From Allodiplogaster sudhausi (taxonomy: Eukaryota; Nematoda; Chromadorea; Rhabditida; Diplogasteridae): a stretch of DNA of 64,000 bases. The stretch spans positions 1,101,001 through 1,165,000 of the forward strand of contig CALZFC010000056.1 of the NCBI GenBank assembly GCA_945643635.1, written 5' to 3'. Below, piece by piece: positions 1 to 13,162 of this stretch. The stretch's first letter is position 1. Every line of letters starts with the position of its first letter. The translations under genes and the position numbers were made by a program. The notes under the pieces are model-generated. The model made no database searches. It was not told where the DNA came from and saw only the letters and a program-made list of their open reading frames with translations.

Positions 1-635
1 CCGCTTCCATCCTAGAGGAGTTGCCTCATGCACCCATCAACTAGGTGCCAGCCCTTTCTCCCTCGTACTTCTCTCTCTCTGTTCTCTCCTGATTCTCTCT
101 CTCTTTCTCTCCCATTTCCTCTCCATACTTCATTTCTTGTGCGCTCTCATTTGGTCTGTTTTTATCCTTCTGCTCACTTCTGTTAATAGACTAAAATTAT
201 CATTTGGAGGGAGCTGCCACTTACAGCAGATTTCGTAGTCGCTTATTGTTTTCGTAGGAGGTAGGTTTGTCTGAGGGCTCTGCAAACATTCGAATGCCTT
301 ATCCAGAGCACTCCGTTTCTTAATGGGTATTCCTTAAACAGATGTGTCTATTTTGCGTGGCAACATTCTTATTTGACGGTCATTCCTATTTTTTTGAATA
401 TGAATATCTCGTGTTCATTATTTCATATTCCCGGTTGATATTCGGTCACAAATTTTGTGCACCTTCTTCATTTTTTGGAAGAGATGTAGAAAATAGATAA
501 AGGTAGAAGACGAATTGCGGAGTGATTGTTTCATGGATCAGGTTGTAGCCAGTGAAGGGATTACTTGTTGGCGGGCGAGAAGTTGTACGGGCACGAGTGG
601 GATGATGTTGACAAGGATTGAGGTAGAGTGAAAGG
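1..635. other. 5' flank of the first gene; no gene seen
   Basis: A pyrimidine-rich stretch (about 60-125) is followed by AT-rich sequence. I see no coding exon or RNA gene. It probably holds the promoter and 5' UTR of the plus-strand gene starting at 636, but no core-promoter motif is convincing. Confidence 0.4.
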
Positions 636-2349
636 ATGCCCTCAACTCCACAGCAGAAGACGATTGCCTGCAAGAGACGACTGGCGAGGGAGAGATTCCG
701 CTTCAACATCGACCGAATCGCGGAGAAGTACTCGCAGGCCGTCGAGGAAGACGACGTCGTAGTTGATCTCTGCACTTTCGACATTTTTGCCTCCGATGAC
801 TGGAAGGTGGAGAAGGCCTTCCGCATGCTCCAGAAATCATCTTCTTCCTTCTCATTCGCCGATCTTAGCTCGGCTAATGTATCAGTGGTCAGTGGAATGC
901 ATCATGCATGGTATTTCAAATTTCACCTCATAAATTTATACATTACTAAACTTTAGTCACTAAAGGCGTATGATACTGGTGTTTTCGAGTTGGTTGGAAT
1001 AGTCACTGGATTTTGAGGGTCATTTCAAGGGAATATGTAAGAAGTCACCTTACGCACATTTCTTAGATTTGAAAGCGACGTTGTGCTTCATTCCAGGATG
1101 ATCTGGGGAACAAGACACGAGTGGCTAAATGCATGAGACTCAATGAACAATTCGAGGCAGAGATCTGCAAGAAGGTTTTCAAAACATTCGGTCGTTTTGG
1201 TTTCTGAGTTATTACGATTGCAGAAAGGATTTGAAATGCATTCGTACTTCCGCCCCTCAGCCCTCATCGCGACTACGGATTCCCAAATGATTCTAAGACC
1301 GAGGAATTCTCTGCAACTTCCACTGAACCGCTTGGAGTCATGCGAGCTTCCACGCATTCCCCGACTTGCTCTTCGTGCGTTCGTCAAACTATTCCGCTTT
1401 ATTAGTGTGCCCTTCCTATCAAATTATATTTTGTATTAGATGAAAGAAAAATCATTTAATTTAGTGGACTCCGACGATGGCCGAAGTGGATATGCCGTGC
1501 GGAAGGTGCTCCCTCTTGTGGAAGCGGGTTGGTGGATGCATTCCAGCGCCGTGTCTCATGCTCTTGTCGTGTAGACGGGAAGTCGATGGTGTCCGGCTTC
1601 GTGTGTGGTCCGCCGCAGCCTGCACTGCTTGGACCTCCCACGAAGAAAGAAGGGAACTTGAAGAGAGAGTTGCCTCTCTCCCAGTTAAATGCGTCTTCTA
1701 CTCCGGGAGACAACCCTTGCAAGAAGATCAAAATGGCCCCATCATTTAAAAAAGTTGGTTTTTCTTTCTTGTTCTTTTTCATTTCATAGTGTTTTCCTTG
1801 TTGACATTTGTTCTTCACATTCTCTCTTTTGCTATTTTTCTTACTTTCCCTTCTCACAGGAGAAGGTTCTTGACATATTTTTGACACTTATTTCATGCGA
1901 AATCTCTTTTTACGCTGTTCATGAATATGACGTTTTTTCATCAAAACGTTTTCTCAGGAAAATCCTATTGTCTGACAAGCCGTTCCAATCTGCTGATATT
2001 ATTTTTAGTTTATAAATAACATTTTAGGCAGGAAAAGTCATGAAATTTCTATCGCCCTGCGGCAAAAATGGAAATCGTATTCGTTATCAACGTAAGAAAA
2101 GGAATTCGAATGATTATCGTACGACTCCAAAATTAGTGGAGAACCTTCCCTTCTTAGGCTGACATTGTGGCCGATTGGGTGGCAGAAGCCGAGAAGCGGA
2201 CAGTGAACCAGGACTTCGATGAAGACAGCGAAGTGAAGAAGCCAGACAGATACGTCCGCCAGGTCATGGCCGGCATGAAGGAGAAGAGCGTTCGAAAGAA
2301 GCAGGGACTCACTTCATTCCAGGCCAGGAAGACTACTCCTCACTCTTAG
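636..2349 (+). CDS. Candidate HJURP/Scm3-type CENP-A chaperone (spliced)
   Basis: Proteins with an Scm3/HJURP domain bind CENP-A/H4 and load it at centromeres. Seen here: exon 1 (636-887, 84 codons) has a basic helix with ERFRFNIDRIAEKYSQ followed by an acidic turn and DDVVVDLCTFDIF. This resembles the family pattern of a basic helix, E-K-Y, an acidic turn, then V/I-D-L-x-T. Exon 2 (1097-1174, phase 0) is a charged helix. A Pro/Lys-rich exon lies around 1530-1755, and the last exon (2158-2349) is acidic then basic and ends at a stop. Donor 887/888 reads GTG|gtcagt and acceptor 1096 is cag. The exons between 1180 and 1530 could not be joined without ambiguity, so the middle of the protein is uncertain. 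Family assignment rests on one short motif; the alternative is an unrelated basic coiled-coil protein. Confidence 0.5.
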
Positions 2350-3022
2350 GAAACCAGTTATCTTCTTCATGTTTTCATCCCACTGCTGCATAATACTAGA
2401 AAAGAAGTAATTCAATTGTCTTCACCGCCAACGGGTATTGTGCTCCTATCGCATTGAACTTCTTCCAGTTTCGCTTCTTTAAACATTCTTTCTCTATTGT
2501 GCACGCCCCACCGTATCACTTGTGCAATGATGTGTTGTTGTATAACACAATTTAAACATAAAGAAAAGACGAAGCTTGATGCGATCATCAAATATACCTT
2601 CTATACGAAGAGCTGCTACTGTCTCTTTCGACTGCAGGAATATTAACTCTTCCATCTCTGGTAAGGCCTCAATACATAACAACGATTTAGATGAAGAAGA
2701 AAAAACTGAGTGACATCACATGAATTAAATGAGAGATTATAAAGGAAAAGAACAAGAAACGCCAAGCGGGCAGAATATTGAGAGAGAAGTCGTGGAAGGC
2801 GCGTACATTCGAGAGGTCACCAAGACCACGGCATTCAACTGCACCACACAAATAATGAGTGAAGAAAGAACTAACAGAGTCATGAACGGAAATCAATCTT
2901 TGCCGCCAATTAAGAGTAGAAAAGGGGCTGGCAGTCATGAAGGAGGAAGCACCTGCTAGGACGACCAGGCTACACGTCTCAGGAAGGGGAGCGGACTCGC
3001 ACAGACAGGGACAGCCTCACAT
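2350..3022. other. Intergenic region between convergent genes
   Basis: This holds the 3' ends of the plus-strand HJURP-like gene and the minus-strand junctophilin gene, which converge here. Open frames in it show no family signal. I see no other gene. Confidence 0.5.
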
Positions 3023-3367
3023 TCATTTACTACGCTTCCGCTCATACGAGACAACAGAGTAGAATAGCAGAAGAAGAGTGAAGTTCGCGGCCGCCAGAAG
3101 AAGAGGAACTTTCCATCGGCTTAGCAGAGCCTGAGAAGAACGGCAATCCGCTCTCGTTTTGATATACAAATATTAAAAATATGTTTGGCTGAGAATGAAA
3201 ATGAAGAATGAACTGACTCGGAACTCAGGTTGGAGGAAATAGCGAAGGGGATTCGAGCGGAGGGCCTCGCGCTCTTGCTCATCCCGAACCATCTGCTGCC
3301 TACGTTCAGATGCAAGACGGGCTGCATCTTCTCGTCTGGAGATTGGAGAGAGAGAGAGAGAGAGAGA

Positions 3368-3400
<33 letters not shown>

Positions 3401-6382
3401 GGAGAGGAGAGGAGAGGGGGGGGGGGAGAGAGAGGGAAGAGAGAGAGAAGAGAGAGAGAGGAAAGAGAGAGGGTGAGAGAAGGAGAAAATAAAAGAGAAG
3501 GCAGAGAAGAGTTAGAAGGAAAGAAAAAATAGACGGAAGCGAGGCAAAACCTGAGCCTCAGCCCGCTTTCCTCGAGCTCTACCAGATTCGGCAGACTTCC
3601 CATTGCGTCCGCGTCTCCATCAAATCCACGAGCTCTTTCGAGTGAAGAAGCCAGGGTTCCCCGTCTTGTTATCCCCTGAAGGAAAGGAGAAATGACTAAA
3701 GCGATGAAAACGGAAACTTTCCATCACTTTCACGTCACCTCTTTTGCTTCTTTTAACAAGAGAAAGCTGACAGTTCCCCCATTGGTCTCCTGGGATGGGC
3801 GGGGTCCTTTGCTGTCCTGCAGTTGTCGCCTTCTGATTACGTACTGTTCGTAATGGTCGTCAGCCAAGGACATCCGCGACCCTTGCATCTCCTGTCGAGA
3901 GGGCGGCTCCCTTCGAAGGGGAGAGGGAGGGGCTGGAGAGGACTGAGAAGGAGGGGGAGAAGCTGCCGAGGTGGACGGGGAGTGCATCGAGGAAGAAGTC
4001 CGTTTCTCCTGTCCAGAAGAAGGTGGCAGCGGAGGAAGACCGAAGGGGGGCTGCGGAGACATCATTGGGGGCACGGAGGGCGACTGGTTCGTGTAGGAGA
4101 CACTCGATTGGTCAGCACTGAACTGTGACTGTTGCTGTTGGTGGTTGTAGACGAGGGGATCGATCTGGTTTGGAGGGGGCAGTGGACTGCTCTGAGACAT
4201 CATTCCTCCTCCAGACATGACATAAGATGTCGATGGGAAGTGATGAGATGATGAAGCCATGACGTCATCGGGAATCTGGTGGGGATGGAGATAGTTATGA
4301 GCAGAGCCAGTGGATGACTGATGGGGAAGAGTGTGGCGAGGGGCGGGAGGCGGTGGCTGGTGGCTGACATGGTTGGCATACAGGGACGGAGTGTCCAGAG
4401 TCAGGTCGAAGGAAGGAGGCTTCGACGACGGATTCGAGGGGTTAGACACGTGGTCCGAGAATTCGGTGCGGGGTGAATCTGAGGACAGGCCGTGCATTGC
4501 TTCCAGTTGATGGCGGCGAGAGGAGTCTACAAATATGAACAAATGGTAAGGACAGACAATCCAATTCCCTTAATATAACGTTATATATTTTAATATATTA
4601 AAAAAAACTTGATCAAGAGTTGAGGTTCCCTGTCAAACTTTCATCACAAATCATACACAGCAAATGACGCCATTTTCGAGATAATCAAACAAAGAAAACA
4701 GCCGGAGACACAGCTAAAACTCCGTGTTTGATTTTGCATAAAATATTATTCGATATATCTGGAATCGATTGGGAAAGGTCTCCCTCACGAAAACCTATTT
4801 TTCGCTCTCTGATGTAAGTGGTACTGAAGAAATAGGTTCATTGCATAACATAGAATTCGCCTGGATTTATAAAAATTTTATGATAGATAGCCATGATTTC
4901 GATAGTAACAAATTATCAAGAAAAATTTGTTACTATCAATTCTTACATAATTATCGATTGTCAATCAATAGATTTGTTGGCTGCATTTCAGTGCATTCCG
5001 CGGGTGGTTTTGAGCTATAAAATGGATTGTTTGGTAACCTCACTCCCGCAGATGCCTAACAATCTGTATCACACTCGTAAGCTATTTTCACGCTCTACTT
5101 TATAATATGTGCTACTTTATATTATGTGAGTTTACTTTGGACGTATTGCCTCAAAACAATAAATTGCCTGAGAAACAACAAAGAATGCCTAAGTTTTACT
5201 AAATGCGTAGTTTACACGTGCTGCCAGTTTGATGGCACCCAATTCAAAGCGCGATTCATCAACACCAATTAGAGAATGAAAATACATTTTTATTGGGTGA
5301 ACTGAAAGTAGTAAAAACTGCGTATTAGTAAAATCAACGATGAGTGATTTTTGCAATGTCCCCGGCCGTTTTGATTTTCTCCCAAATCGAGTTATTGCTT
5401 CTCTTTCAACCTTGAATGCCCAAACAATGCAATTTTCAGCAAAAAAAGAGTAAGATCAAAGGAGCGAATAAAATAGAAGAAATGTGAAAGGAGCAATGAA
5501 GAAGAGAACCTGGCTGCTTGAAGGAGGGGTCGAACTGCTTGGCGTGGATGCGAGCCATCTCCCCGTCTTCCCTCGCCTGCTTCGCCATGTGCACCGCTTG
5601 CTCCGCCCTTTCTCTTGCTGTGGACGTCCTCGAAGCAGCGATCTCCGCCTGAGGAACCAAGTATAGGAAACTATACGAGGGAGAGAAACAGAGAAAGAGA
5701 GAGAGAGAGAGAAAAGGAGAGAAAGAGAGAGAGAAAAAGAGAGAGAGAGAGAGAGAGATACCTTCTGCTTGGCGATCTCAGCCGACCGAGTTGCGGCGTC
5801 TACACTGGCCTCGACACGTTCTCTGAGCTTGCTGCTCCTGACGAAGAGCACTCCCTTCTTGCGGGTAGACATGACGAGTACGTTGTTCTTGTACTTGCCC
5901 TCCTCCCTCAGACCGTCCTTGAGAGTCGTGACTCCGTATCCATTCTTCATGTTGTTCGCCCACTCTCCATGGTACTTCAGTCCATCGCTTCTCTCTGCCA
6001 CTCCAAATCCACAACGTGCGTCGTTCTTCCATTCCCCGTGGTACGTTTCCACGACGTTCTCTTCCACTGCCTCCTCTTCTCCCTAATCACAATTCGCTTA
6101 CAACATCTTATTTTCATAATTATGTTTAAAACCATATTTTCTGAGCACACCATACAATCCGTTTGTTGGAAAATACGGATAACAACAAAATAGATGAATT
6201 GGTAATCACACTCAGAGATCCAATACCTCTACATCTCGCTTTCTCTTTCTCTCGCCTCCTCTAACTCTCCCTCCGTTTTCTTCTCACGCTCTCTCTCTCT
6301 CTCTCTCGTTCTTCCGTCTCTCTCTCTCTTTTTTTCTCTTGGTCTCCCATCTCTGTCTCTTTTTCTCTTGCTCCCCGTCTCA

Positions 6383-6431
<49 letters not shown>

Positions 6432-7072
6432 TGGGATGTTCCTCTCAACTTAACATTTCCCTCGAGTGTGACTGCAAACAGATCTCCAATCTCTCCTCTT
6501 GCAATTTCTGTGATGGGATGGCCAATCTCTTTCTCTTCCGCCAATGAAAACGAAAGAGAGGAAGAGGGGGTCAAAGAGTCGAGCGATCGTCGACTGACGG
6601 GATCAAAAGGCAAAAGGACCGTTGGGTAGCACAGGGGTACACATTTTTCTACCAGACATTTTTGTTTGACATTTTAAAAGCCTTGGACACGAAGGAATCT
6701 TTTGATATACAAACCCTTGTCATTCTTCGCCAACCTCTTCGCCATGTTTATGAGAATCATCGGATGCACAGGAGACAGTGCTTCCAGACGAGCGCAGACT
6801 CCCTGGAAGACTCATATCACTACCTACTTATAATTCCAGTTTATATATAAAAATACCTATAAAAAATAGAGTGATCTTCAGGCACCTTGGTGCTAATCAG
6901 AATTTGAAATAAGAAAAGGGCGAACGATTTTGCTTCTCGTTTTCATTTCATATTACTCGTTGTTACTTTCGCGAGGGTGGATAGATTCGTTTTCCTCCCT
7001 CGCTTCATTCACGATAGAGCCCAGAGCCATCCCATTCCTATGCCAGTGCACTCGCTCTGGCAAACTCTTTGT

Positions 7073-7116
<44 letters not shown>

Positions 7117-7363
7117 GAGAGAGACAGACAGACAGACAGAGACAGAGAGACAGAGAGAGAGAGAAATGACAGAATGAGCAGACATGAAAGAGAAGAGAGA
7201 AAAGAAAAGAAGAGACATGGGATAAAGGGAGTGTGAGTGGAGAACGAAGAGAATCAGAGCGCGGTGGGAACGAGGAAATTGCAGAATTGAAGAGTAGCTT
7301 CAGCTACAATAGAGGAGATCGCGTGGAGTGAAAGGCAGTAGCGAGGAGAGGGTTGAGGTAAAG

Positions 7364-7410
<47 letters not shown>

Positions 7411-7919
7411 TAACAGAAGAGTAAGAGAGATCAATGACAACTGAGCAGTGGGGAATGGAGGAAGTGTGCAAGCGGTAAGAGAATCAGTGCGAGAGAGAGA
7501 GAGAGAGAGAGAGAGAGCGAAAGAAAGAGAGAGGAAGGGGGTGAGGAAAAACGAAGCCGGCGTATGCAAGGGCGAGATGTGAGAGTGAGAGAAATAAGAA
7601 GAGAAGTTTGAGACAGACTGGCAAAGATTGACTTGAGCGGTGGATGAGGGAAGCTAAAGCTGACTTGACTTTCTTCATTCCCGACTGAATCCTTCAGCGA
7701 TCGATCGATCGAAGAAGGGAAGAAGAAAAGAATGCATTACAACGAAGGAGAGATGGAAGTGTTGGAAGAGAATGAAGAGGAAGGAATGATGAACGAAGGC
7801 AGAAAGTTAAGGAGAAAGACTAGTGAAATAGGGAAAAGGCAGCAGTGTTCAGACATATTCAAAATGACGGTGAGGAAAGCATTCGGCAAGAGACGGCAGT
7901 CAGGGAGTTAGACCAATAG

Positions 7920-7956
<37 letters not shown>

Positions 7957-9692
7957 CGAGAGAGAGAGCGAGAGAGAGAAAGAGAGAGAGCGAGAGCGAG
8001 AGAGAGAGAGCGAGAGAGAGCAGATATGTAACAATGATAGTTGATTGAGTGACCTGTGGGTAGTGAGGAGACCTTCTGATGGATGTCGCCAGTGGAATGT
8101 TGTTTCTTGATGCGTAGCCCGGAGAGAATGCTCCTCTTGACGGCGAGACTCCGTTCGGAGAGAGATCTGCGACGGCGGGCGGCGGCGTCTGAACGAGCCC
8201 GCAAAACGAAGCCGCCGCGGCCGTCTCCAGTCTCTTCTGCAGGCAGAAAGATCATTCAATCTCAACTCAATTCCCTTTCAGGAACAGCAGAGTTTTAGGC
8301 TATTAGCATCAGTCAAGTTGTTTTGACGATAACACTGAAGGAATAAATATGAGGTGGAAAGACGAAAATAATACTGTTCCCCGCATAAAGACCGCATAAA
8401 GAGTGTGAATCCTAAAATAGACTGGGATCCCCTATATGGATCATCCATGAGATGTAACCAAAGGAAGTATAAACAGAAGCAAGCTGAAGATTAGCATCAA
8501 GGAAACTCACTGTTTTCGTCGTCATCGATATCCTGGCCGCTCCGCAGACTCGTGAAGCTAACATGGTTGTGAGCTTTCCGAATCCTCGCGGCCACACCGT
8601 GGGCGGCACTCTTCCGCACACCGAAACCATGACGCATACCTCGTAGCCATTGGCCTTGATACATGCCTGAAGAATGATCCGAGTTCATTCTCTCTCCAAG
8701 GGATATCAGGGGATGTTTAAAAAGGGAACTAAATGGTATATTGCTGCTTGCCTCCATCAACGTAGACTTCCGTTCCATATCCGTCATGGTAGTTCGCCGA
8801 CCATGTCCCTGCGTATTTCGCCTAAAGGTCGTCTAAGCAATCTTTACAAATTCAACATCATCACGAGCAAAAGACAGTACTCAGAGGTATACGGACGGAG
8901 AAATGATCATGACATCTGGAGAATAAGGATAAGTTGGAAGGCGAAGCAAGAGAGACGAGTGTTAAGGGAAATGGATGAGAGATGGAGGGAGATGAGACTT
9001 AAAAGAGTAAAAGGTAGATAGAGATGCTGATTGTGTGCGAGTGATAAACTCATAAAAAAGAGGGAGCGAGATAGATTAAAGAAATAAGGGAGTAAAGAAA
9101 GAAATGAAAAAAGAGGAGGAGTGTGAGGGGAGAAGGGAGAAAAAAGAATAAAGAGTACCTGGGAGGAAGTGGAAGAGCGGACGCCATATCTGCCCTTGCT
9201 GCCGCTGGTCCAGTCCCCCCGATAGAGCCATCTTCCTCTCTGCTCCACTCCCAGGCCGTGTCTCTTTCCATTCTGCCATTGGCCTGCGTACGTGTTCCCC
9301 GAGGGCCAAGTGTACACTCCCGAAACCTGCATGGGAGATGTTCCAGACGGCGGGGAATATCACAGATTTCAAGAAAGAGAAAGATTCTAATATTCGCCTA
9401 TGTCACGTTATCAACAATTAATTGAGTTAACGCGGGCGAATCAATAAAGATTAGGATGTTTAAAAAATAGGGGGAAATGAGAATGGATATGGAGAACGAA
9501 TATATGAGCAGGAATACACGGAATATACGACCTGTCTCTATGACTTACCTCGAATCCGTAGTGCCATGCACCCGCGTATTCACCTTTCGACTGCGGTCCA
9601 GTGCATACTCCATGACCATGTGCCTGCATTCATCTTCCTCTCCCCCCTCTCTCTTCCCCTCCTCTCTCTCTCTCTCTCTCCTTCTCTTTCTT

Positions 9693-9725
<33 letters not shown>

Positions 9726-9846
9726 TTCTCTCTCTCATTCTCTTTCCCTCTCTCTCCTTCTTTCTCTCTCCCTCTCATACCTTGGCCTCCTCCCATCCCC
9801 CACAGTAACTGCCGCCGTCATCGAACTCAAAACGGCCGCCGTTCAT
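3023..9846 (-). CDS. JPH: Junctophilin (MORN-repeat ER/SR-plasma membrane tether)
   Basis: Junctophilins bridge plasma membrane and ER/SR: N-terminal MORN motifs bind the plasma membrane and a C-terminal helix anchors in the ER. Thirteen phase-consistent exons total 787 codons plus stop: 9781-9846, 9549-9623, 9159-9326, 8752-8821, 8511-8666, 8054-8236, 6455-6534, 5762-6082, 5510-5648, 3772-4526, 3551-3675, 3218-3335, 3023-3130. The start matches the family ([18 protein letters not shown]). MORN units such as [16 protein letters not shown] span exons 1-5 and exon 8. The junction 5762/5648 gives the conserved helix ending AEIAASRT...PSFKQPG. Exon 10 is Pro/Ser/Gln-rich. The last exon encodes a tail anchor, [15 protein letters not shown], then a basic end. 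The intron after 8752 has a GC donor. Exon 6455-6534 is the least certain. Vertebrate junctophilins are of similar length. Confidence 0.93.
3343..3489. repeat. (GA)n purine tract in junctophilin intron
   Basis: Imperfect GA/GGA tract with a G11 run near 3417-3427. On the coding (minus) strand it is pyrimidine and lies 8 nt upstream of the acceptor at 3336, so it may serve as the polypyrimidine tract. Confidence 0.9.
6280..6428. repeat. (CT)n tract in junctophilin intron
   Basis: Interrupted CT repeat. It is purine on the coding strand of junctophilin, one of the exceptions to the usual strand bias. It lies just downstream, in the transcript, of the exon ending at 6455. Confidence 0.9.
7079..8026. 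repeat. Cluster of (GA)n tracts in the longest junctophilin intron
   Basis: Separate GA runs lie near 7079-7163, 7368-7409, 7489-7517 and 7921-8026, all purine on the plus strand and so CT in the transcript. The intervening sequence (7165-7900) holds no exon I can support. Confidence 0.85.
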
Positions 9847-9939
9847 GGTCTCCGCCCGCTGCTTCTCAGAAGAGCGAATGGCGAAGGATAACGGAGATTG
9901 CTAGAAGGGGCCGCATCTGCAGCATCAACTCAAAGAATC

Positions 9940-10023
<84 letters not shown>

Positions 10024-10844
10024 TGGAGAGAGGGAGAGAAAGAAAGAGAGAGAGAGAGAAAGAATGAACACGGACGAGATCACGAGGAAGCAGAAGAAAG
10101 GGGAGAATAGAATGCAGAGATGAAATAATAAAATAACTTGACAATTAAGGATAAAAGCAGATAAAAAGGACAGCGAAAGTAAGGATTAATGCTCGGGAAG
10201 AGAGAAAGGATTGGCGACAGGGCCAGGATGAGAGGAGGGGGAGTGCCGTCCGCTTCTCCCTTCGCATCCCTCTCCTCTCCGACTTTCTTTCTCTCTTTCT
10301 TCTTCTTTCGTCCTTTTCCACTTTAACTCTTTAACTCCCTTGCTTCATTTCTCACAAACCTCTCTCCAGTTTCACCTCTCTCATTCCTTCTCTCTACCCT
10401 CTCTCTCCCTTCCGTTCTTTTCAACTTCTCTAACTCCCCATCACTCTCACCACCCTCCCAACGAGCTGTCTGCGAGACTCACACAATAAACAAAATCGAT
10501 GTGTGGGGTGAGCGAGAGCGCGACGACGAGGGAGAGAAGGAGAAGCCGAGGGTTGCCCCCCTCACTACCTCTGCTTCACTCCCTTTTTTCTCCCCGCTTT
10601 CCTTTATCCCTTCCCACCCCCCCTCTCCGCTCCAATGTCTCTCTCTCTCTCTCTCTTCCCCACCCTTTCTAGTCCCTCTGTCGTCTTGACTCCCCTGTTC
10701 CCTTAAACTCATCTCTATTATTTCTCTCCCTTTATCTCTGCAATATCCGAACGATTCCTCTCCCATTCTACCTTCTCAGACAAGAATCCGTGATGTGTAG
10801 CAATCGCTCACTTCCCTGTGGAACTTCTTAAAGAATGAAATAAT
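9847..10844. other. Junctophilin upstream region and taxilin downstream region
   Basis: Contains a (GA)n tract (about 9942-10060) and then pyrimidine-rich non-coding sequence (10240-10700). It should include the junctophilin promoter and 5' UTR and the taxilin 3' flank. I see no gene. Confidence 0.5.
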
Positions 10845-11684
10845 TTATTGTGCATTATCAGGAGTAGTGAATGTTTCAGCGGAGAGAGTGCTGGGTTGAG
10901 AGAGATCACTCTCGTGTTGGGGGGAAGAGAGTGTGTTAGGCTGAGAGAGATCTGTCTTGTCTTGGCGTGAAGAGAGAGAGCGACAGAGAGCCTCAAGCGC
11001 TTTCATCTTCTTCTCTTGAACAGTTGCTGCCTCATCCAACTCCTTTTTCTGCATGGTCAAGACCAGGACGGTTCTGAACGGGGCCGGCTTTCTTCTTTTA
11101 CAGCTCCTCTAATTATAAACTGACTTCGTCGAGTCGTCATATTTCTGCTTCCATTTGCTGGCATCCGCCTCCACTTTGCTCAACTTGTTATTCACCTAAA
11201 TCCATTTACCCAACATTTATTACTGGCATATTTCCATATAATTCTTTTATATTAGCGAATCTTAGGAGATGAAAAATGTCTTTCCTTACGAGGAACTTAA
11301 GAATAGCATTCTTGAAATTGAAGATACGGCAAAACAAATGACTGTCATACCTTATCGATCTGCCGCTTAAATTTATCGAAAGCTTCACTGGAAGAAGCGA
11401 GGCTTTTGTGCAGCGCAGAGTATTTCTCTGCATATTGCTTGACCTTAACAAAATATCTTCTACACGGCCAAATTAAGCATTTTGGTTAGCTTCAAACAAC
11501 AACGTGAACTCACTGAAGAAAGAAAACGAAGCGGATAAAGCAAATGAATTAGAGAGACCGAGTGATATTGTGGAGAAAGATAAAGAGAAAGAGAAAGAGA
11601 AAGAGAGAGACAGAGTGAGAGAGAGAAATAGAAAGAGAGAGGGAGGAGAGAGAGAGTGTGTGTGAAAGAGAGAGTGAGCGAGAG

Positions 11685-11739
<55 letters not shown>

Positions 11740-13162
11740 CGCGAAGCATGCGTTCGCTTTCGATAGCACCCCCAACACGAGCCGTTCCCTCCAGCAAGGA
11801 TCTAAATTAACGTTGAATTCTGGAATATCCGAGGAATGGTGATGATTAGAAAATGAGAAAGAGAGCCGAAGTAGAATGACTCCGAATGAAAGTGGAATAA
11901 GGAACGGGAATGGAAAGATTGACGACTCCACTTGATGAGCTGAGAAAAGAAAGGAGAATGTTGGATGAGAATGACATGGGAAGACTACAAGGTAGTTCAA
12001 TGCTAAAAAAAAGATTATAAAAAGTGAATAAAACTACATATTACAAAAATTCATCGAGTGAAATATGTAGTGAGACGTTGAAATGTAATAAGGATTTGTT
12101 TAGCAACACGGATCCGAAAAAAACATAGATGAAAAGAAAGGGCGCGTACAAATCACAGGCATAAGTTGAATAGGTTAGAACGGCGTAAATCTTCACCCGC
12201 ACCACAGTCCTCATTTTTGAAATGCTGATTAAAGTATTACATACGGGCAGTTTACAGAGACTACTGTGGGTTCACTAAATAGATGTTAAATGTCTTGAAT
12301 ACGATTCAATTATGATCCATTGCAAAAGGGAGAATTGGTCACCTGGCAAGTTCCTCCTTCTCAAGAAGATGCTTCTCCTCCATCAGTTTAGCCGCTTCCA
12401 AGCGGGCCTTCAGAAGTGCGATCTCAGCGTCTTTTGCTTTCCCGAGCTCCGTCCAATATTTATCCTTCTTATCGTGCTGGAAAGCTCACCGTAAAAAACA
12501 AAGCATTAACACTGAGAAGAAGCCGCGACAGACTTGGTCAGCGAAGGCAGCAATCTTCTCTTGGTATTCACTCGAGAGCTTGGCAAGATTAGCAGAGAGC
12601 CTTGCATTGTCAGCAGCCAATTCGTCGCTCTTCCCGTGTCCCTCCTGGATGGTGTGTTCGATGTCCTTCAGAGACTCCCTCAGCTTCTGCACCGCCAATG
12701 CTCGCTCGTCCTCTAATCCCTTCATCCGCTTCACTCCGTCTTCACGAATCTCAACTGGAGTGGTAACGCTGAATACTAGAAGGGCGTACTGAAACCTCTT
12801 TGTTATATCTCTGGAGTTCCCTGCAAAGTTCTTCCAGCTTGGACTTGGACTCCTCTGTCTTGAGTAGTAAAGTGTTCATCTTCTCCAACTTCTTCTCCAT
12901 CCCAGAATATGCCTTCTTCAGCTGTTCATTCTGCGAAATTTATATTTTAAAATAGTAGCAAGAAAATGAGCAAATGAAATTGCAAGAGAACAGAATATAT
13001 GAAGGAAACTAAAAGAAAAGAATAGAAAGTGGAAGGATACCTCTTTGGTCTTCTCGTGAAGCAGGCTCCGGATATTCTCCATTTCCTGAGTCTTTCTAAC
13101 TCCGTCCACGCCTTTTTCATTTGCAGAAGTCAGTTCATCCTCAGTTTTCGCCTTCGAAGACC
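10845..13162 (-). CDS. TXLN: Taxilin-family coiled-coil protein (5' end not found)
   Basis: Taxilins are coiled-coil proteins that bind free syntaxins in vesicle traffic. Exons in transcript order: about 13040-13162, 12793-12930, 12531-12740, 12342-12480, 11735-11801, 11351-11443, 11125-11195, 10845-11073. The family signature SKLEELCRELQRYNKE is encoded near 12800, and a second conserved block, QYAEKYSALHKSLASSSEAF, lies at 11351-11443. The last exon has the closing ALEALCRSLSSRQDK helix, then a short Ser/Thr tail ending at 10845. Almost every exon is heptad-like and charged. The intron after 11125 starts gtcagt and is about 51 nt. The exon with the start codon was not identified; the first listed exon begins with two bases that complete a codon. 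A long CT tract (coding strand) fills the intron at 11570-11733. Confidence 0.85.
11570..11733. repeat. (GA)n tract in taxilin intron
   Basis: Near-continuous GA, interrupted by GAAA and GTGT steps. It begins directly after the donor of the exon ending at 11735 and is CT in the transcript. Confidence 0.9.

Noticed and set aside
2028..2091. Possible extra exon of the HJURP-like gene with good acceptor and donor
   Set aside because: Its phase forces a stop in itself or in the next exon; the last exon needs phase 0.
3121..3603. Long open frames of Ser/Leu or Arg/Glu alternation across GA/CT tracts (also near 5456, 7300, 9545, 18504, 30167, 31547, 37863)
   Set aside because: Dinucleotide repeats encode alternating residues without stops; only the short exon at each edge is real.
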